DNA of 27,801 nucleotides from UBA1181 sp045226255 (GCA_045226255.1 JBGVCG010000032.1:1-27801); one strand, 5' to 3'; shown: positions 16,235 through 25,097, numbered from the stretch's first letter. Notes: generated from the letters alone by a model not told the origin. A program made the numbers and translations.

Positions 16235-19200
16235 ATGAAGAAGATATTAGGACTAGACTTGGGCACCAACAGTATTGGTTGGGCGGTGGTAAACGCAGAC
16301 GAGAATGGGAATCCCATATCAATAGAAAGAATGGGAAGTAGAATTGTTCCTCTTACACCAGACGATGCAAATGAATTCACTACAGGTAATGCTATATCGA
16401 AAAACAAATCTCGTACAGAAAAACGGACTGCTCGTAAAGGGTATGATAGATACCAACTACGACGAGCGAATCTGACAAAAGAATTACGTAAACTAAAAAT
16501 GTTACCAGACGAAAACCTAATAAAGCTTCCTGCTTTGGAACTATGGGGGATAAGGGCGAAAGCTGCGACAAAAGGGATTCGACTAACATTACCCGAAATA
16601 GGGCGTGTATTATATCATATAAATCAAAAACGTGGATATAAACACGCAAAGTCTGATGAAAATGCCGATACCAAGCAAAAAGCATATGTGGCAGAGGTTA
16701 ATGCTCGTTACGCACTAATAAAAGAACGGAACCAAACAATTGGACAATATTTCACAGAAAAATTAAAAGAGAGTGAAAAAGAAACCCCCGAAGGGAAACT
16801 CTACACGTACAGAATTAAAGATCAAGTATTTCCCCGAAATGCTTATGAAGCAGAATTTGATCAAATAATGGAATGTCAAAAGGATTTTTACCCAGACATT
16901 TTAACTAAAGATGAAATAAACAAACTACGTAACGAAATCATATTCTATCAACGAAAATTAAAATCCTGTAAACATTTGGTATCCCTTTGTGATTTTGAAA
17001 AAAGAGAGTATAAAAACAAGGAAGGCAAAATCGTTATTGGAGGGCCAAAAGTTGCACCCAAAAGTTCACCATTGTTCCAACTATGCAAAATATGGGAAGA
17101 AGTAAATAATTTGACTTTAAAAAATCGCAAAAACGACGAATTGTATATATCACAGGAACAACGCCAAGCAATGGTCGATTTTTTAGACACACATGAGAAA
17201 TTGACGATAAGCGACATGTACTCTATCCTTGGAATAAGCAAACAAGATGGTTGGTGGGGAGGAAAGGCCATAGGAAAAGGATTGCAAGGCAATACAACCA
17301 AAATAGCACTAAAAAATGCACTATGTGATTTTCCAGATGCTGATAAATTGTTGCAATTCAGACTAAAAAATGTTGACAGCGGATTATTTGACGAGATTTC
17401 CGGAGAAATAATACAAATAACTGACCCAGATTTTGAGAAAGAGCCGCTTTACGATTTATGGCATACAATATATTCTATTTCAGACAAAGTAGAATTGGCA
17501 AATGCATTAAAAAAGAAATATAACATCGACGATAAAGACATAATAAATAGACTTTATGCTATTGATTTTGTCAAGCCAGGATTTGGGAACAAATCCGCTA
17601 AGGCTATTCGAAGAATCCTGCCTTATTTACAGCAAGGATTGAAATATAGTGACGCTTGTGAATACGCAGGATTCAAGCATTCAGACAGCTTAACCAAAGA
17701 GGAAAATGAAGCACGACCTCTTTTAGACCAATTGCCTGCAATTCAGAAAAATACACTTCGTCAACCTGTCGTAGAAAAAATACTTAATCAAATGATTAAT
17801 GTTGTAAATGCATTAATGGCCGACTACGGACGCTTTGATTCCATTCATGTTGAATTGGCTAGAGAGCTAAAACAAAGTAAAGATGAAAGGAATACAACTT
17901 TTTTGCAAAATGACGCAGCAACGAAACTTAACGAAGCTATAGCAAAACGTTTAACTGAATATGAGATAAAACCAACAAAAAGGATCATAGAAAAATACAA
18001 ATTCATATTTCCTTCCAAAGGTTGTTTTGACAAAAGAACTGGCAAGTTTATCTCGAAGAATTTTGACGGTTTATCAACTGTAAATCAATGTATTTATTGT
18101 GGACAACCATTTTCACTAAGTACAGCTCTCAATGGAGATGGATATGAGATAGAACACATTATCCCTCGAGATTTGCTTTGTGACAATTCACAAAGTAACA
18201 AGGTTTTATCTTGTCAATATTGTAATTCGAAAAAAAGTAATCGAACAGCATTTGACTTTATGCGGAGCCAAGGTGAGGATGCGTTTAATGCATATATTAA
18301 TCGTATTGACACATGGAGTAGGGATGGCATCATATCTCCAGCTAAGCGAGAACGACTTCTGCTTTCGCATGAGGATTATGTGGAACGGAAAAAGAATGGT
18401 AAAACAACCGATGAGGACAAAAAATATTGGGAAGATTTCATCTCTCGACAAGCAGGAGAAACACAATACATATCGAGAGAATCAATAAAGATACTAAAAC
18501 AATGTTGTAGGAATGTAAATGCAACAAGCGGAACAGTTACAGCCATATTACGTCATCTTTGGGGATACGACGAGATTTTACATCAACTTAACTTTGCAAG
18601 GTATAAACAAGCAGGGTTAACGGAATTTGTAACATGGGAAAGTGACCATGGGAAGAAGAAGCATACCAAAGAACAAATTGTAGATTGGTCAAAGCGTCTT
18701 GATCACAGACACCATGCAATAGACGCATTAGTTGTTGCATGCACCCAACAAGGCTTTATTCAACGTATAAACACTCTAAATGCAGATGAAACAAAGGATC
18801 TTATGAAAAAACAAATTGAATCAGCCCGCATCAAATTTGAAGAGAAGAAGGCTTTGTTGGACAAATACCTTGTTTCACTTACACCATTTTCAACTGGAAT
18901 AGTTGCTGATGAAGTGAACAAGATACTAGTTTCATTTAAAGCTGGCAAGAAGTCTGCTTCATTTGGGAAACAAATTAAATATGTGAATGGTAAAAAGCAT
19001 GTGTTACAACAGAGAATTATCGTACCTCGCGGTGCATTACACGAAGAGGGTGTTTATGGACAAATTGAAATAAATGGGGAAAAGGAGATTGTAAAAAAAT
19101 ACAAATTGGGTAAAGGAGCACAAGGTTTTGTTTTCACGGGTAAGGAAACCTATGAGAAGAAAGTAAAACAAGATAAAAAAACAGGTGCAGTCCAACTAAT

Positions 19201-19975
19201 AGAAGATGATAAGATAAAGAATGTTCTTGACTCCATTGTGGACAAGAATATTCGCACAAGGGTTTTACAACGTTTAAATCAGGGATTTGAAAATGGGAAG
19301 GATTATAAAGACGATGTGAAAAAAGCATTGGAAAACCTAAACAACTTAGATAAAGACCCGATATTCGCAGACGATAATAAGACCATACCTATTCGTACTG
19401 TTCGTTGCCGTACGGGATTATCTGCTGTTGCTCCAATAAAACACAATGAACAAGGAGAACCTATTGGGTTTGTTAAGCCTGGCAATAACCATCACATTGC
19501 TATATATCGAGATAAAGACGGAAATAAACATGAACATTCTGTAACATTTTGGCATGCAGTAGAACGCAAGAAATATGGAATACCTGCTATTATTGATAAT
19601 CCAAAAGAAGTTTGGGACAGTATTTTAGACAAACGATTGCCAGAGTCGTTCTTGGAAAATTTGCCTGATGTAAATTGGATATTTGAAGTTAGTATACAGC
19701 AGAATGAGATGTTTGTTTTGGGAATGGAGAATGAAACTTTTGAAGATGCAATGAGAGATGAAGATTATGCGACAATAAACAAATATTTATATCGTGTACA
19801 AAGTGTCTCAGAATCAGACTACTGGTTTAGGTTGCACATTGAAACTCAAAATGACAAAACTTCATCAGCAAAATTGGCGAAGAAATATTATAGGGTAAAA
19901 AGTTTAAAAGGGTTCTATGAACTTCATCCCCAGAAAGTACGTATTTCTGTTATAGGTAAAATTAAAAATCTATGA
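16235..19975 (+). CDS. cas9: CRISPR-associated endonuclease Cas9, type II-C
   Basis: A 1246-residue RNA-guided DNA endonuclease. RuvC-I is at the N-terminus (LGLDLGTNSIGWAVVN, catalytic Asp8). The Arg-rich bridge helix follows (about 53-85: KSRTEKRTARKGYDRYQLRR). RuvC-II has IHVELARELKQ (Glu540). The HNH domain contains CIYC, GYEIEHIIPRD (His641) and CQYC, so two Cys pairs that likely bind zinc, as in many II-C Cas9s. RuvC-III has DHRHHAIDALVVA (His827, Asp830). All catalytic residues are present, so both strands of a target should be cut. The C-terminal ~400 residues form the PAM-interacting part. Composition is AT-rich (27-42% GC in hand-counted 60-base lines), unlike cas1 and cas2. The stop overlaps the next ATG by 4 bp. 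No csn2 or cas4 is present, so the subtype is II-C. Confidence 0.97.
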   Translation: MKKILGLDLGTNSIGWAVVNADENGNPISIERMGSRIVPLTPDDANEFTTGNAISKNKSRTEKRTARKGYDRYQLRRANLTKELRKLKMLPDENLIKLPALELWGIRAKAATKGIRLTLPEIGRVLYHINQKRGYKHAKSDENADTKQKAYVAEVNARYALIKERNQTIGQYFTEKLKESEKETPEGKLYTYRIKDQVFPRNAYEAEFDQIMECQKDFYPDILTKDEINKLRNEIIFYQRKLKSCKHLVSLCDFEKREYKNKEGKIVIGGPKVAPKSSPLFQLCKIWEEVNNLTLKNRKNDELYISQEQRQAMVDFLDTHEKLTISDMYSILGISKQDGWWGGKAIGKGLQGNTTKIALKNALCDFPDADKLLQFRLKNVDSGLFDEISGEIIQITDPDFEKEPLYDLWHTIYSISDKVELANALKKKYNIDDKDIINRLYAIDFVKPGFGNKSAKAIRRILPYLQQGLKYSDACEYAGFKHSDSLTKEENEARPLLDQLPAIQKNTLRQPVVEKILNQMINVVNALMADYGRFDSIHVELARELKQSKDERNTTFLQNDAATKLNEAIAKRLTEYEIKPTKRIIEKYKFIFPSKGCFDKRTGKFISKNFDGLSTVNQCIYCGQPFSLSTALNGDGYEIEHIIPRDLLCDNSQSNKVLSCQYCNSKKSNRTAFDFMRSQGEDAFNAYINRIDTWSRDGIISPAKRERLLLSHEDYVERKKNGKTTDEDKKYWEDFISRQAGETQYISRESIKILKQCCRNVNATSGTVTAILRHLWGYDEILHQLNFARYKQAGLTEFVTWESDHGKKKHTKEQIVDWSKRLDHRHHAIDALVVACTQQGFIQRINTLNADETKDLMKKQIESARIKFEEKKALLDKYLVSLTPFSTGIVADEVNKILVSFKAGKKSASFGKQIKYVNGKKHVLQQRIIVPRGALHEEGVYGQIEINGEKEIVKKYKLGKGAQGFVFTGKETYEKKVKQDKKTGAVQLIEDDKIKNVLDSIVDKNIRTRVLQRLNQGFENGKDYKDDVKKALENLNNLDKDPIFADDNKTIPIRTVRCRTGLSAVAPIKHNEQGEPIGFVKPGNNHHIAIYRDKDGNKHEHSVTFWHAVERKKYGIPAIIDNPKEVWDSILDKRLPESFLENLPDVNWIFEVSIQQNEMFVLGMENETFEDAMRDEDYATINKYLYRVQSVSESDYWFRLHIETQNDKTSSAKLAKKYYRVKSLKGFYELHPQKVRISVIGKIKNL

Positions 19976-20799
19976 GTAACATTAAACTGTTTCAAGACAA
20001 GAAGATTAGAACGTACCACGATGAAATTCGTGACCAGTGGTACTTTTCGGTTGTTGATACAATCGCCGTGTTAACCGATAGCTCAATACCTAAAAGGTAT
20101 TGGAGCGACCTGAAAAAGAAACTTGTAAAGGAGGGATTTCAGTTGTACGAAAAAATCGTACAACTGAAATTCGAGGCCGCAGATGGAAAAAAATATGCTA
20201 CAGATTGTGCTGAAACATCCAATCTGCTTCGTATCATCCAGTCCATTCCATCACCTAAAGCGGAGCCGTTCAAACAGTGGTTGGCTCAAGTGGGGTATGA
20301 ACGTATGCTCGAAATTGAAAACCCCGAATTGGCCCAAGAACGAATGAAGGAACTCTATGAGCAAAAAGGATACCCGAAAGATTGGATTGACAAACGTTTG
20401 CGAGGAATAGCCATTCGCCAAAACCTAACGGATGAATGGAAACGCCGAGGAATCACAGAAGAACATGATTATGCTATCCTCACCGCTGAAATTAGCAAAG
20501 CTACATTTGGCATGACTCCTTCGGAATACAAAGAGTTTAAGGGATTAACCAAAAAGAACCAAAACCTACGTGACCATATGGATGATTTGGAACTAATCTT
20601 TACCATGCTCGGCGAACGGGTCACTACAGAGATCTCCCAAAAGGAGAACCCCGAAACCTTTCATGAAAGCAAAAGAATTGCCAAACGTGGTGGTAGTGTC
20701 GCAGGCGTGGCTCGCAAAGAGACAGAAAAAGAATTAGGAAGAAGCGTGTCGACACCTAATAATTATTTACCGGACAAAGATAATCCTAAAATAGATTAG
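19972..20799 (+). CDS. Bro-N/DinD-like protein embedded in the cas operon
   Basis: A 275-residue protein. Residues ~1-110 resemble the Bro-N (BRO family, phage antirepressor) domain: IRTYHDEIRDQWYFSVVD, YWSDLKKKL, LLRIIQSIPSPKAEPFKQWLAQ. Residues ~130-270 resemble the C-terminal half of DinD (DNA-damage-inducible protein D): RGIAIRQNLTDEWKRRG, FKGLTKKNQNLRDHM, LELIFTMLGE, then SVSTPNNYL. Bro-N domains are generally DNA-binding; E. coli DinD is LexA-regulated and has been reported to inhibit RecA. The ATG overlaps the cas9 stop (ATGA) and cas1 starts 3 bp after this stop, so the gene is translationally embedded between cas9 and cas1, where no such gene belongs in the standard II-C operon. GC content is intermediate. 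A role in CRISPR function or regulation is inference. Confidence 0.78.
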   Translation: MSNIKLFQDKKIRTYHDEIRDQWYFSVVDTIAVLTDSSIPKRYWSDLKKKLVKEGFQLYEKIVQLKFEAADGKKYATDCAETSNLLRIIQSIPSPKAEPFKQWLAQVGYERMLEIENPELAQERMKELYEQKGYPKDWIDKRLRGIAIRQNLTDEWKRRGITEEHDYAILTAEISKATFGMTPSEYKEFKGLTKKNQNLRDHMDDLELIFTMLGERVTTEISQKENPETFHESKRIAKRGGSVAGVARKETEKELGRSVSTPNNYLPDKDNPKID

Positions 20800-20802
20800 C
20801 CT

Positions 20803-21732
20803 ATGATTAAACGCACACTCTGTTTCAGCAACCCCGCCTACCTATCCTTGCGCAACCATCAATTGGTCATCAAGCTGCCGGAGGTGGAGAAAAGCAACCT
20901 GACGGACGAAATGAAGAAGGAAACCGTCACCACCATCCCCATCGAAGACATCGGTGTGGTCGTGCTGGACTGCCAACAAATCACCCTGACCCAAGGCTTG
21001 TTGGCGGAGATGCTGGAGAACAACTGCGCCGTGATCACCTGTGATGGAAGCCACCTCCCCATCGGTCTACAACTACCCCTGGAGGGAAATACCACCCAAA
21101 GCGAAAGGTTCAGATGCCAAATCGACGCTTCCCTACCCTTGAAGAAACAACTCTGGCAACAGACCGTGCAACAGAAAATCGCCAACCAAGCGGCGGTCCT
21201 CGCCTCCAAACGTGGAGAACAGGTGGAGAACATGAGACGTTGGGTGGGTGAAGTGAAAAGCGGCGACTCCGAAAACGTGGAGGGACGAGCCGCCGCCTTC
21301 TACTGGAAAACCATCTTCCCCGCCATACCCGACTTCACCCGTGGCAGGGAAGGCTCCTCCCCCAATCTCCTCCTCAACTACGGCTACGCTATCCTGCGCG
21401 CCATCGTCGCACGTTCCCTGGTGGCCAGCGGACTGCTCCCCACCTTGGGCATCCATCACCACAACCGCTACAACGCCTATTGTCTGGCGGACGATATCAT
21501 GGAACCCTACCGCCCATACGTGGACGCACTCGTGGTCGACCTGACCGACCAGATCGGATATCCGGAAGCCATCACCATAGAACACAAACAAAGACTGTTG
21601 ACCATCCCCATGCTCGACGTGACCATCAACGGACAACAAAGCCCGCTTATGGTGGCCGTGGGACAAACGACAGCCTCTCTCTACAAATGTTTTGCCGGAG
21701 AATCGCGCAAGATACAGTACCCAATAATGTGA
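20803..21732 (+). CDS. cas1: CRISPR-associated endonuclease Cas1, type II
   Basis: A 309-residue integrase that, with Cas2, inserts new spacers into the array. The N-terminal beta domain contains IPIEDIGVVVLDCQQITLTQGLL. The helical catalytic domain has the metal-binding residues Glu160 (NVEGRAAAFYW), His219 (GIHHHNRYNAYCLADD) and Glu234 (IMEPYRPYVDALV). The length and the motif after the His are typical for type II (NMENI) Cas1. It starts 3 bp after the Bro-N/DinD-like gene, and cas2 follows 7 bp after its stop. GC content is high (60% in a sampled line), in contrast with cas9. All catalytic residues are intact, so adaptation should be possible. Confidence 0.96.
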   Translation: MIKRTLCFSNPAYLSLRNHQLVIKLPEVEKSNLTDEMKKETVTTIPIEDIGVVVLDCQQITLTQGLLAEMLENNCAVITCDGSHLPIGLQLPLEGNTTQSERFRCQIDASLPLKKQLWQQTVQQKIANQAAVLASKRGEQVENMRRWVGEVKSGDSENVEGRAAAFYWKTIFPAIPDFTRGREGSSPNLLLNYGYAILRAIVARSLVASGLLPTLGIHHHNRYNAYCLADDIMEPYRPYVDALVVDLTDQIGYPEAITIEHKQRLLTIPMLDVTINGQQSPLMVAVGQTTASLYKCFAGESRKIQYPIM

Positions 21733-21739
21733 ACAGGAA

Positions 21740-22084
21740 ATGGAACGGCTCAGTGAATATAGGATTATGTGGCTATTTGTTTTTTTCGACCTTCCCACGG
21801 AGACCAAGAAGGATCGGCAGGCATATGCCGACTTCCGCAAACGATTGCAGGGAGATGGCTTCACCATGATGCAATACTCCGTCTATGTGCGGCACTGTCC
21901 CAGCTCGGAGAATGCGGACGTGCATACCAAACGAGTGCAGAACCTATTGCCGGAAACGGGGCAAGTCAGTATTCTGCGGGTGACGGACAAGCAGTTCGGC
22001 AACATGCAGAACTTTATCGGAACCAAAAAGCAAAAGCGGAAAACGGATGAGGCACAACTACCTATCCAGCTAACACTGTTTTAA
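21740..22084 (+). CDS. cas2: CRISPR-associated protein Cas2
   Basis: A 114-residue protein with the Cas2 ferredoxin-like start MWLFVFFDLPTETKKDR, including the conserved Asp after the first strand. It continues with GFTMMQYSVYVRHC and the later strand TGQVSILRVTDKQF. By family knowledge it bridges Cas1 dimers in the spacer-integration complex. Translation could begin at 21740 or at the Met at 21767; the first is given because it is close behind cas1. The end of the gene runs directly into a truncated CRISPR repeat. Confidence 0.93.
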   Translation: MERLSEYRIMWLFVFFDLPTETKKDRQAYADFRKRLQGDGFTMMQYSVYVRHCPSSENADVHTKRVQNLLPETGQVSILRVTDKQFGNMQNFIGTKKQKRKTDEAQLPIQLTLF

Positions 22085-22116
22085 AATTTTGTACTTTTGG
22101 GGTAGTCTAAAACAGT
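22085..22116 (+). repeat. Truncated CRISPR repeat fused to the cas2 stop
   Basis: The last ~31 bases of the repeat are present (from AATTTTGTACTTTTGG to CTAAAACAGT) with one extra G in the G-run. It starts at the base after the cas2 stop codon. The 5' part is lost or unrecognisable in the end of cas2. The TACTTTTG element (22092-22099) is kept, but a -33 TTG is not. Confidence 0.85.
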
Positions 22117-22125
22117 TGTTTGTTG

Positions 22126-22133
22126 TATATTTG
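22126..22133 (+). promoter_or_regulatory. -7 promoter element (TATATTTG) between cas2 and the array
   Basis: TATATTTG matches TAnnTTTG and would start a transcript near 22139, at the base of a structured stretch that ends in a terminator. No -33 element stands at the right distance. Confidence 0.45.
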
Positions 22134-22138
22134 CAGAA

Positions 22139-22214
22139 ACGGAACACAAACGGCGCGGATGTCCAAGCCAGCTCTTCCGTCTCAAAAGCATTGGTCTTAT
22201 TCCAATGCTTTTTT
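22139..22214 (+). ncRNA. Candidate small structured RNA between cas2 and the CRISPR array
   Basis: A predicted transcript of about 76 nt. ACGGAA (22139-22144) pairs with TTCCGT (22175-22180), enclosing GGC...GCC and GGA...TCC segments. A canonical terminator hairpin comes next. A TATATTTG element sits just upstream. No coding frame of note and no known RNA family was recognised. It could instead be only an array leader with a terminator that blocks read-through from cas2. Confidence 0.45.
22184..22214 (+). terminator. Rho-independent terminator upstream of the CRISPR array
   Basis: AAAAGCATTGG (22184-22194) and CCAATGCTTTT (22202-22212) form an 11-bp stem with a 7-nt loop and a T6 run (22209-22214). 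It ends 8 bp before the first full repeat and would stop transcripts coming from cas2. Confidence 0.85.
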
Positions 22215-22222
22215 AATTAATA

Positions 22223-24885
22223 GTTGTGAATTGCTTTCAATTTTGTACTTTTGGATAGTCTAAAACAGTCGGGAAAGACAATGTGATTTTGTGGTCTTGG
22301 TTGTGAATTGCTTTCAATTTTGTACTTTTGGGTAGTCTAAAACAGTGCACCCGCTATCGTAGATAATATTGAAGCCGTTGTGAATTGCTTTCAATTTTGT
22401 ACTTTTGGGTAGCCTAAAACAGTTCCATCATCCGTAAATGCTACTATCGCAACGTTGTGAATTGCTTTCAATTTTGTACTTTTGGGTAGCCTAAAACAGT
22501 ATCGCCGCACGGTACAAAATTAACGGCTTGGTTGTGAATTGCTTTCAATTTTGTACTTTTGGGTAGCCTAAAACAGTCAGCAACTGGGGAATATCCGCCC
22601 TGTCGAAGTTGTGAATTGCTTTCAATTTTGTACTTTTGGGTAGTCTAAAACAGTGTAGTCGGACGGGTCCTCTTCACCTGCATGGTTGTGAATTGCTTTC
22701 AATTTTGTACTTTTGGGTAGTCTAAAACAGTACCCTTTGTCCCCAGGTGATATTCAACGTAGTTGTGAATTGCTTTCAATTTTGTACTTTTGGGTAGTCT
22801 AAAACAGTCGAGTACGCTACTAATCTTCGCCTGGATGTGTTGTGAATTGCTTTCAATTTTGTACTTTTGGGTAGTCTAAAACAGTTATGGCGGCCGTATT
22901 CTCCTCATCGCTGCCGTTGTGAATTGCTTTCAATTTTGTACTTTTGGGTAGTCTAAAACAGTATCGCCGTGTAATGTCTTTTCGTCTCCTTGGTTGTGAA
23001 TTGCTTTCAATTTTGTACTTTTGGGTAGTCTAAAACAGTGCCTTCAGCATAGGAGAGGTCTGTGACTAGTTGTGAATTGCTTTCAATTTTGTACTTTTGG
23101 GTAGTCTAAAACAGTATGAGGACGGGACGGGTGCGCATGAGGTCAGTTGTGAATTGCTTTCAATTTTGTACTTTTGGGTAGTCTAAAACAGTTCCTCCGC
23201 CTTTCGTATCTTCTTATATGCGGTTGTGAATTGCTTTCAATTTTGTACTTTTGGGTAGTCTAAAACAGTCTTGGCTGCGATGTCCGCCAGCGTCTTATTG
23301 TTGTGAATTGCTTTCAATTTTGTACTTTTGGGTAGTCTAAAACAGTCTTTCGTTGCGGGGATGATTATTTCGAATTGTTGTGAATTGCTTTCAATTTTGT
23401 ACTTTTGGGTAGTCTAAAACAGTACAGTCGAATTGTCCATTAAACCCGTAAAAGTTGTGAATTGCTTTCAATTTTGTACTTTTGGGTAGTCTAAAACAGT
23501 GCGCCCTTAATCAAAGTTGGGTTTCCCGCTGTTGTGAATTGCTTTCAATTTTGTACTTTTGGGTAGTCTAAAACAGTCGTCCTTGCCCGTTATCTCCGTT
23601 GTCTCCAGTTGTGAATTGCTTTCAATTTTGTACTTTTGGGTAGTCTAAAACAGTACCTAATAGAGAACACACCCGAAGAGGATAGTTGTGAATTGCTTTC
23701 AATTTTGTACTTTTGGGTAGTCTAAAACAGTTGACGAACCGTTGGACTGACACTTGGCTGTGTTGTGAATTGCTTTCAATTTTGTACTTTTGGGTAGTCT
23801 AAAACAGTCGATGAAGGTAGAGGCTATCGTGAAGGGTTGTTGTGAATTGCTTTCAATTTTGTACTTTTGGGTAGTCTAAAACAGTTGTTGATGAGTGTTA
23901 TGGTGACTATACTCGGTTGTGAATTGCTTTCAATTTTGTACTTTTGGGTAGTCTAAAACAGTACTCGTTGTCTCTGATGTACAAAGTCTCCAGTTGTGAA
24001 TTGCTTTCAATTTTGTACTTTTGGGTAGTCTAAAACAGTGGAAAGTCAAAAATGACCTACTCCATACTTGTTGTGAATTGCTTTCAATTTTGTACTTTTG
24101 GGTAGTCTAAAACAGTCTGTTATGCCTATTTATGCCATCAATCAAAGTTGTGAATTGCTTTCAATTTTGTACTTTTGGGTAGTCTAAAACAGTAATGGAG
24201 CGTTGTATTATCAAAAAAGTGGAGTTGTGAATTGCTTTCAATTTTGTACTTTTGGGTAGTCTAAAACAGTAAATAGGGATTAAGACCTGCATCCTTGTAG
24301 GTTGTGAATTGCTTTCAATTTTGTACTTTTGGGTAGTCTAAAACAGTAGCCACAGTCTTACCTTCCGCCTTCTTCTTGTTGTGAATTGCTTTCAATTTTG
24401 TACTTTTGGGTAGTCTAAAACAGTCGTATCAGGATAAGAGAGTTTGCATCCTCTGTTGTGAATTGCTTTCAATTTTGTACTTTTGGGTAGTCTAAAACAG
24501 TAGAACTACCGTAGGGTGTTGCAACTCCAAGGTTGTGAATTGCTTTCAATTTTGTACTTTTGGGTAGTCTAAAACAGTGTTAGCGGGGGAGTTGTACTCA
24601 TTCTGCAGTTGTGAATTGCTTTCAATTTTGTACTTTTGGGTAGTCTAAAACAGTCGCTAGAGTCATAGAACCAAGGTTCGTCAAGTTGTGAATTGCTTTC
24701 AATTTTGTACTTTTGGGTAGTCTAAAACAGTTGGAACATACCACGTGTGAAGTATTGGCTCGTTGTGAATTGCTTTCAATTTTGTACTTTTGGGTAGTCT
24801 AAAACAGTATTATATGCCACGTATCTTGATTCTCGTGTGTTGTGAATTGCTTTCAATTTTGTACTTTTGGGTAGTCTAAAACAGT
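22223..24885 (+). CRISPR. Type II-C CRISPR array, 35 repeats and 34 spacers
   Basis: The 47-nt repeat begins GTTGTGAATTGCTTTCAA and ends TAGTCTAAAACAGT. All 35 copies were followed by hand. Spacers are 30 nt except spacers 11 (23040-23068) and 31 (24579-24607), which are 29 nt. Repeat 1 has G33A and repeats 3-5 have T37C; the rest appear identical. The 5' part of the repeat matches the tracrRNA anti-repeat, so pre-crRNA is read on the + strand. Each repeat holds TTG (positions 2-4), 19 nt, then TACTTTTG (24-31), a Bacteroidetes promoter-like arrangement. The repeat can also form a small AATTG/CAATT hairpin. Confidence 0.98.
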
Positions 24886-25069
24886 ACAACCTACACAACC
24901 AATTAAAAACCAATCATTTAAAACTGATTTTAGAATAAAAAAACTGGTTCGAAACACTTCGAATCAGTTTTTTTATTGCGTTTTATTCTTCCCACCAGCG
25001 CCTCTCTTTCCGCTCCATACATAGGTGAATCTGCCGCAAAAGCATAGATGATATTCACAAAGATTATTA
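24886..25069. other. AT-rich flank and terminator region after the array
   Basis: The first ~50 bp after the last repeat are AT-rich and may be the leader-like flank where new spacers enter. A terminator follows, and then about 95 bp with nothing recognised before the next promoter. Confidence 0.4.
24937..24974. terminator. Bidirectional Rho-independent terminator after the CRISPR array
   Basis: AAAAAAACTGGTTCGAA (24937-24953) pairs with TTCGAATCAGTTTTTTT (24958-24974) with one G-U pair and an ACAC loop. T7 follows on the + strand and A7 flanks the other side, so it can act in both directions. An upstream AAAACTGATT (24920-24929) could pair with the same right arm as an alternative hairpin. 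Confidence 0.88.
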
Positions 25070-25077
25070 TACCTTTG
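25070..25077 (+). promoter_or_regulatory. Bacteroidetes -7 promoter element (TACCTTTG) for the acyltransferase gene
   Basis: TACCTTTG fits TAnnTTTG and lies 20 bp before the ATG at 25098, giving a leader of about 15 nt. The -33 region has no clear TTTG. Confidence 0.6.
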
Positions 25078-25097
25078 TGGACTAAAAATCATACAAT

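Noticed and set aside
21133..21867. 244-residue - strand ORF opposite cas1
   Set aside because: It covers cas1 and cas2 coding sequence and has no recognisable features.
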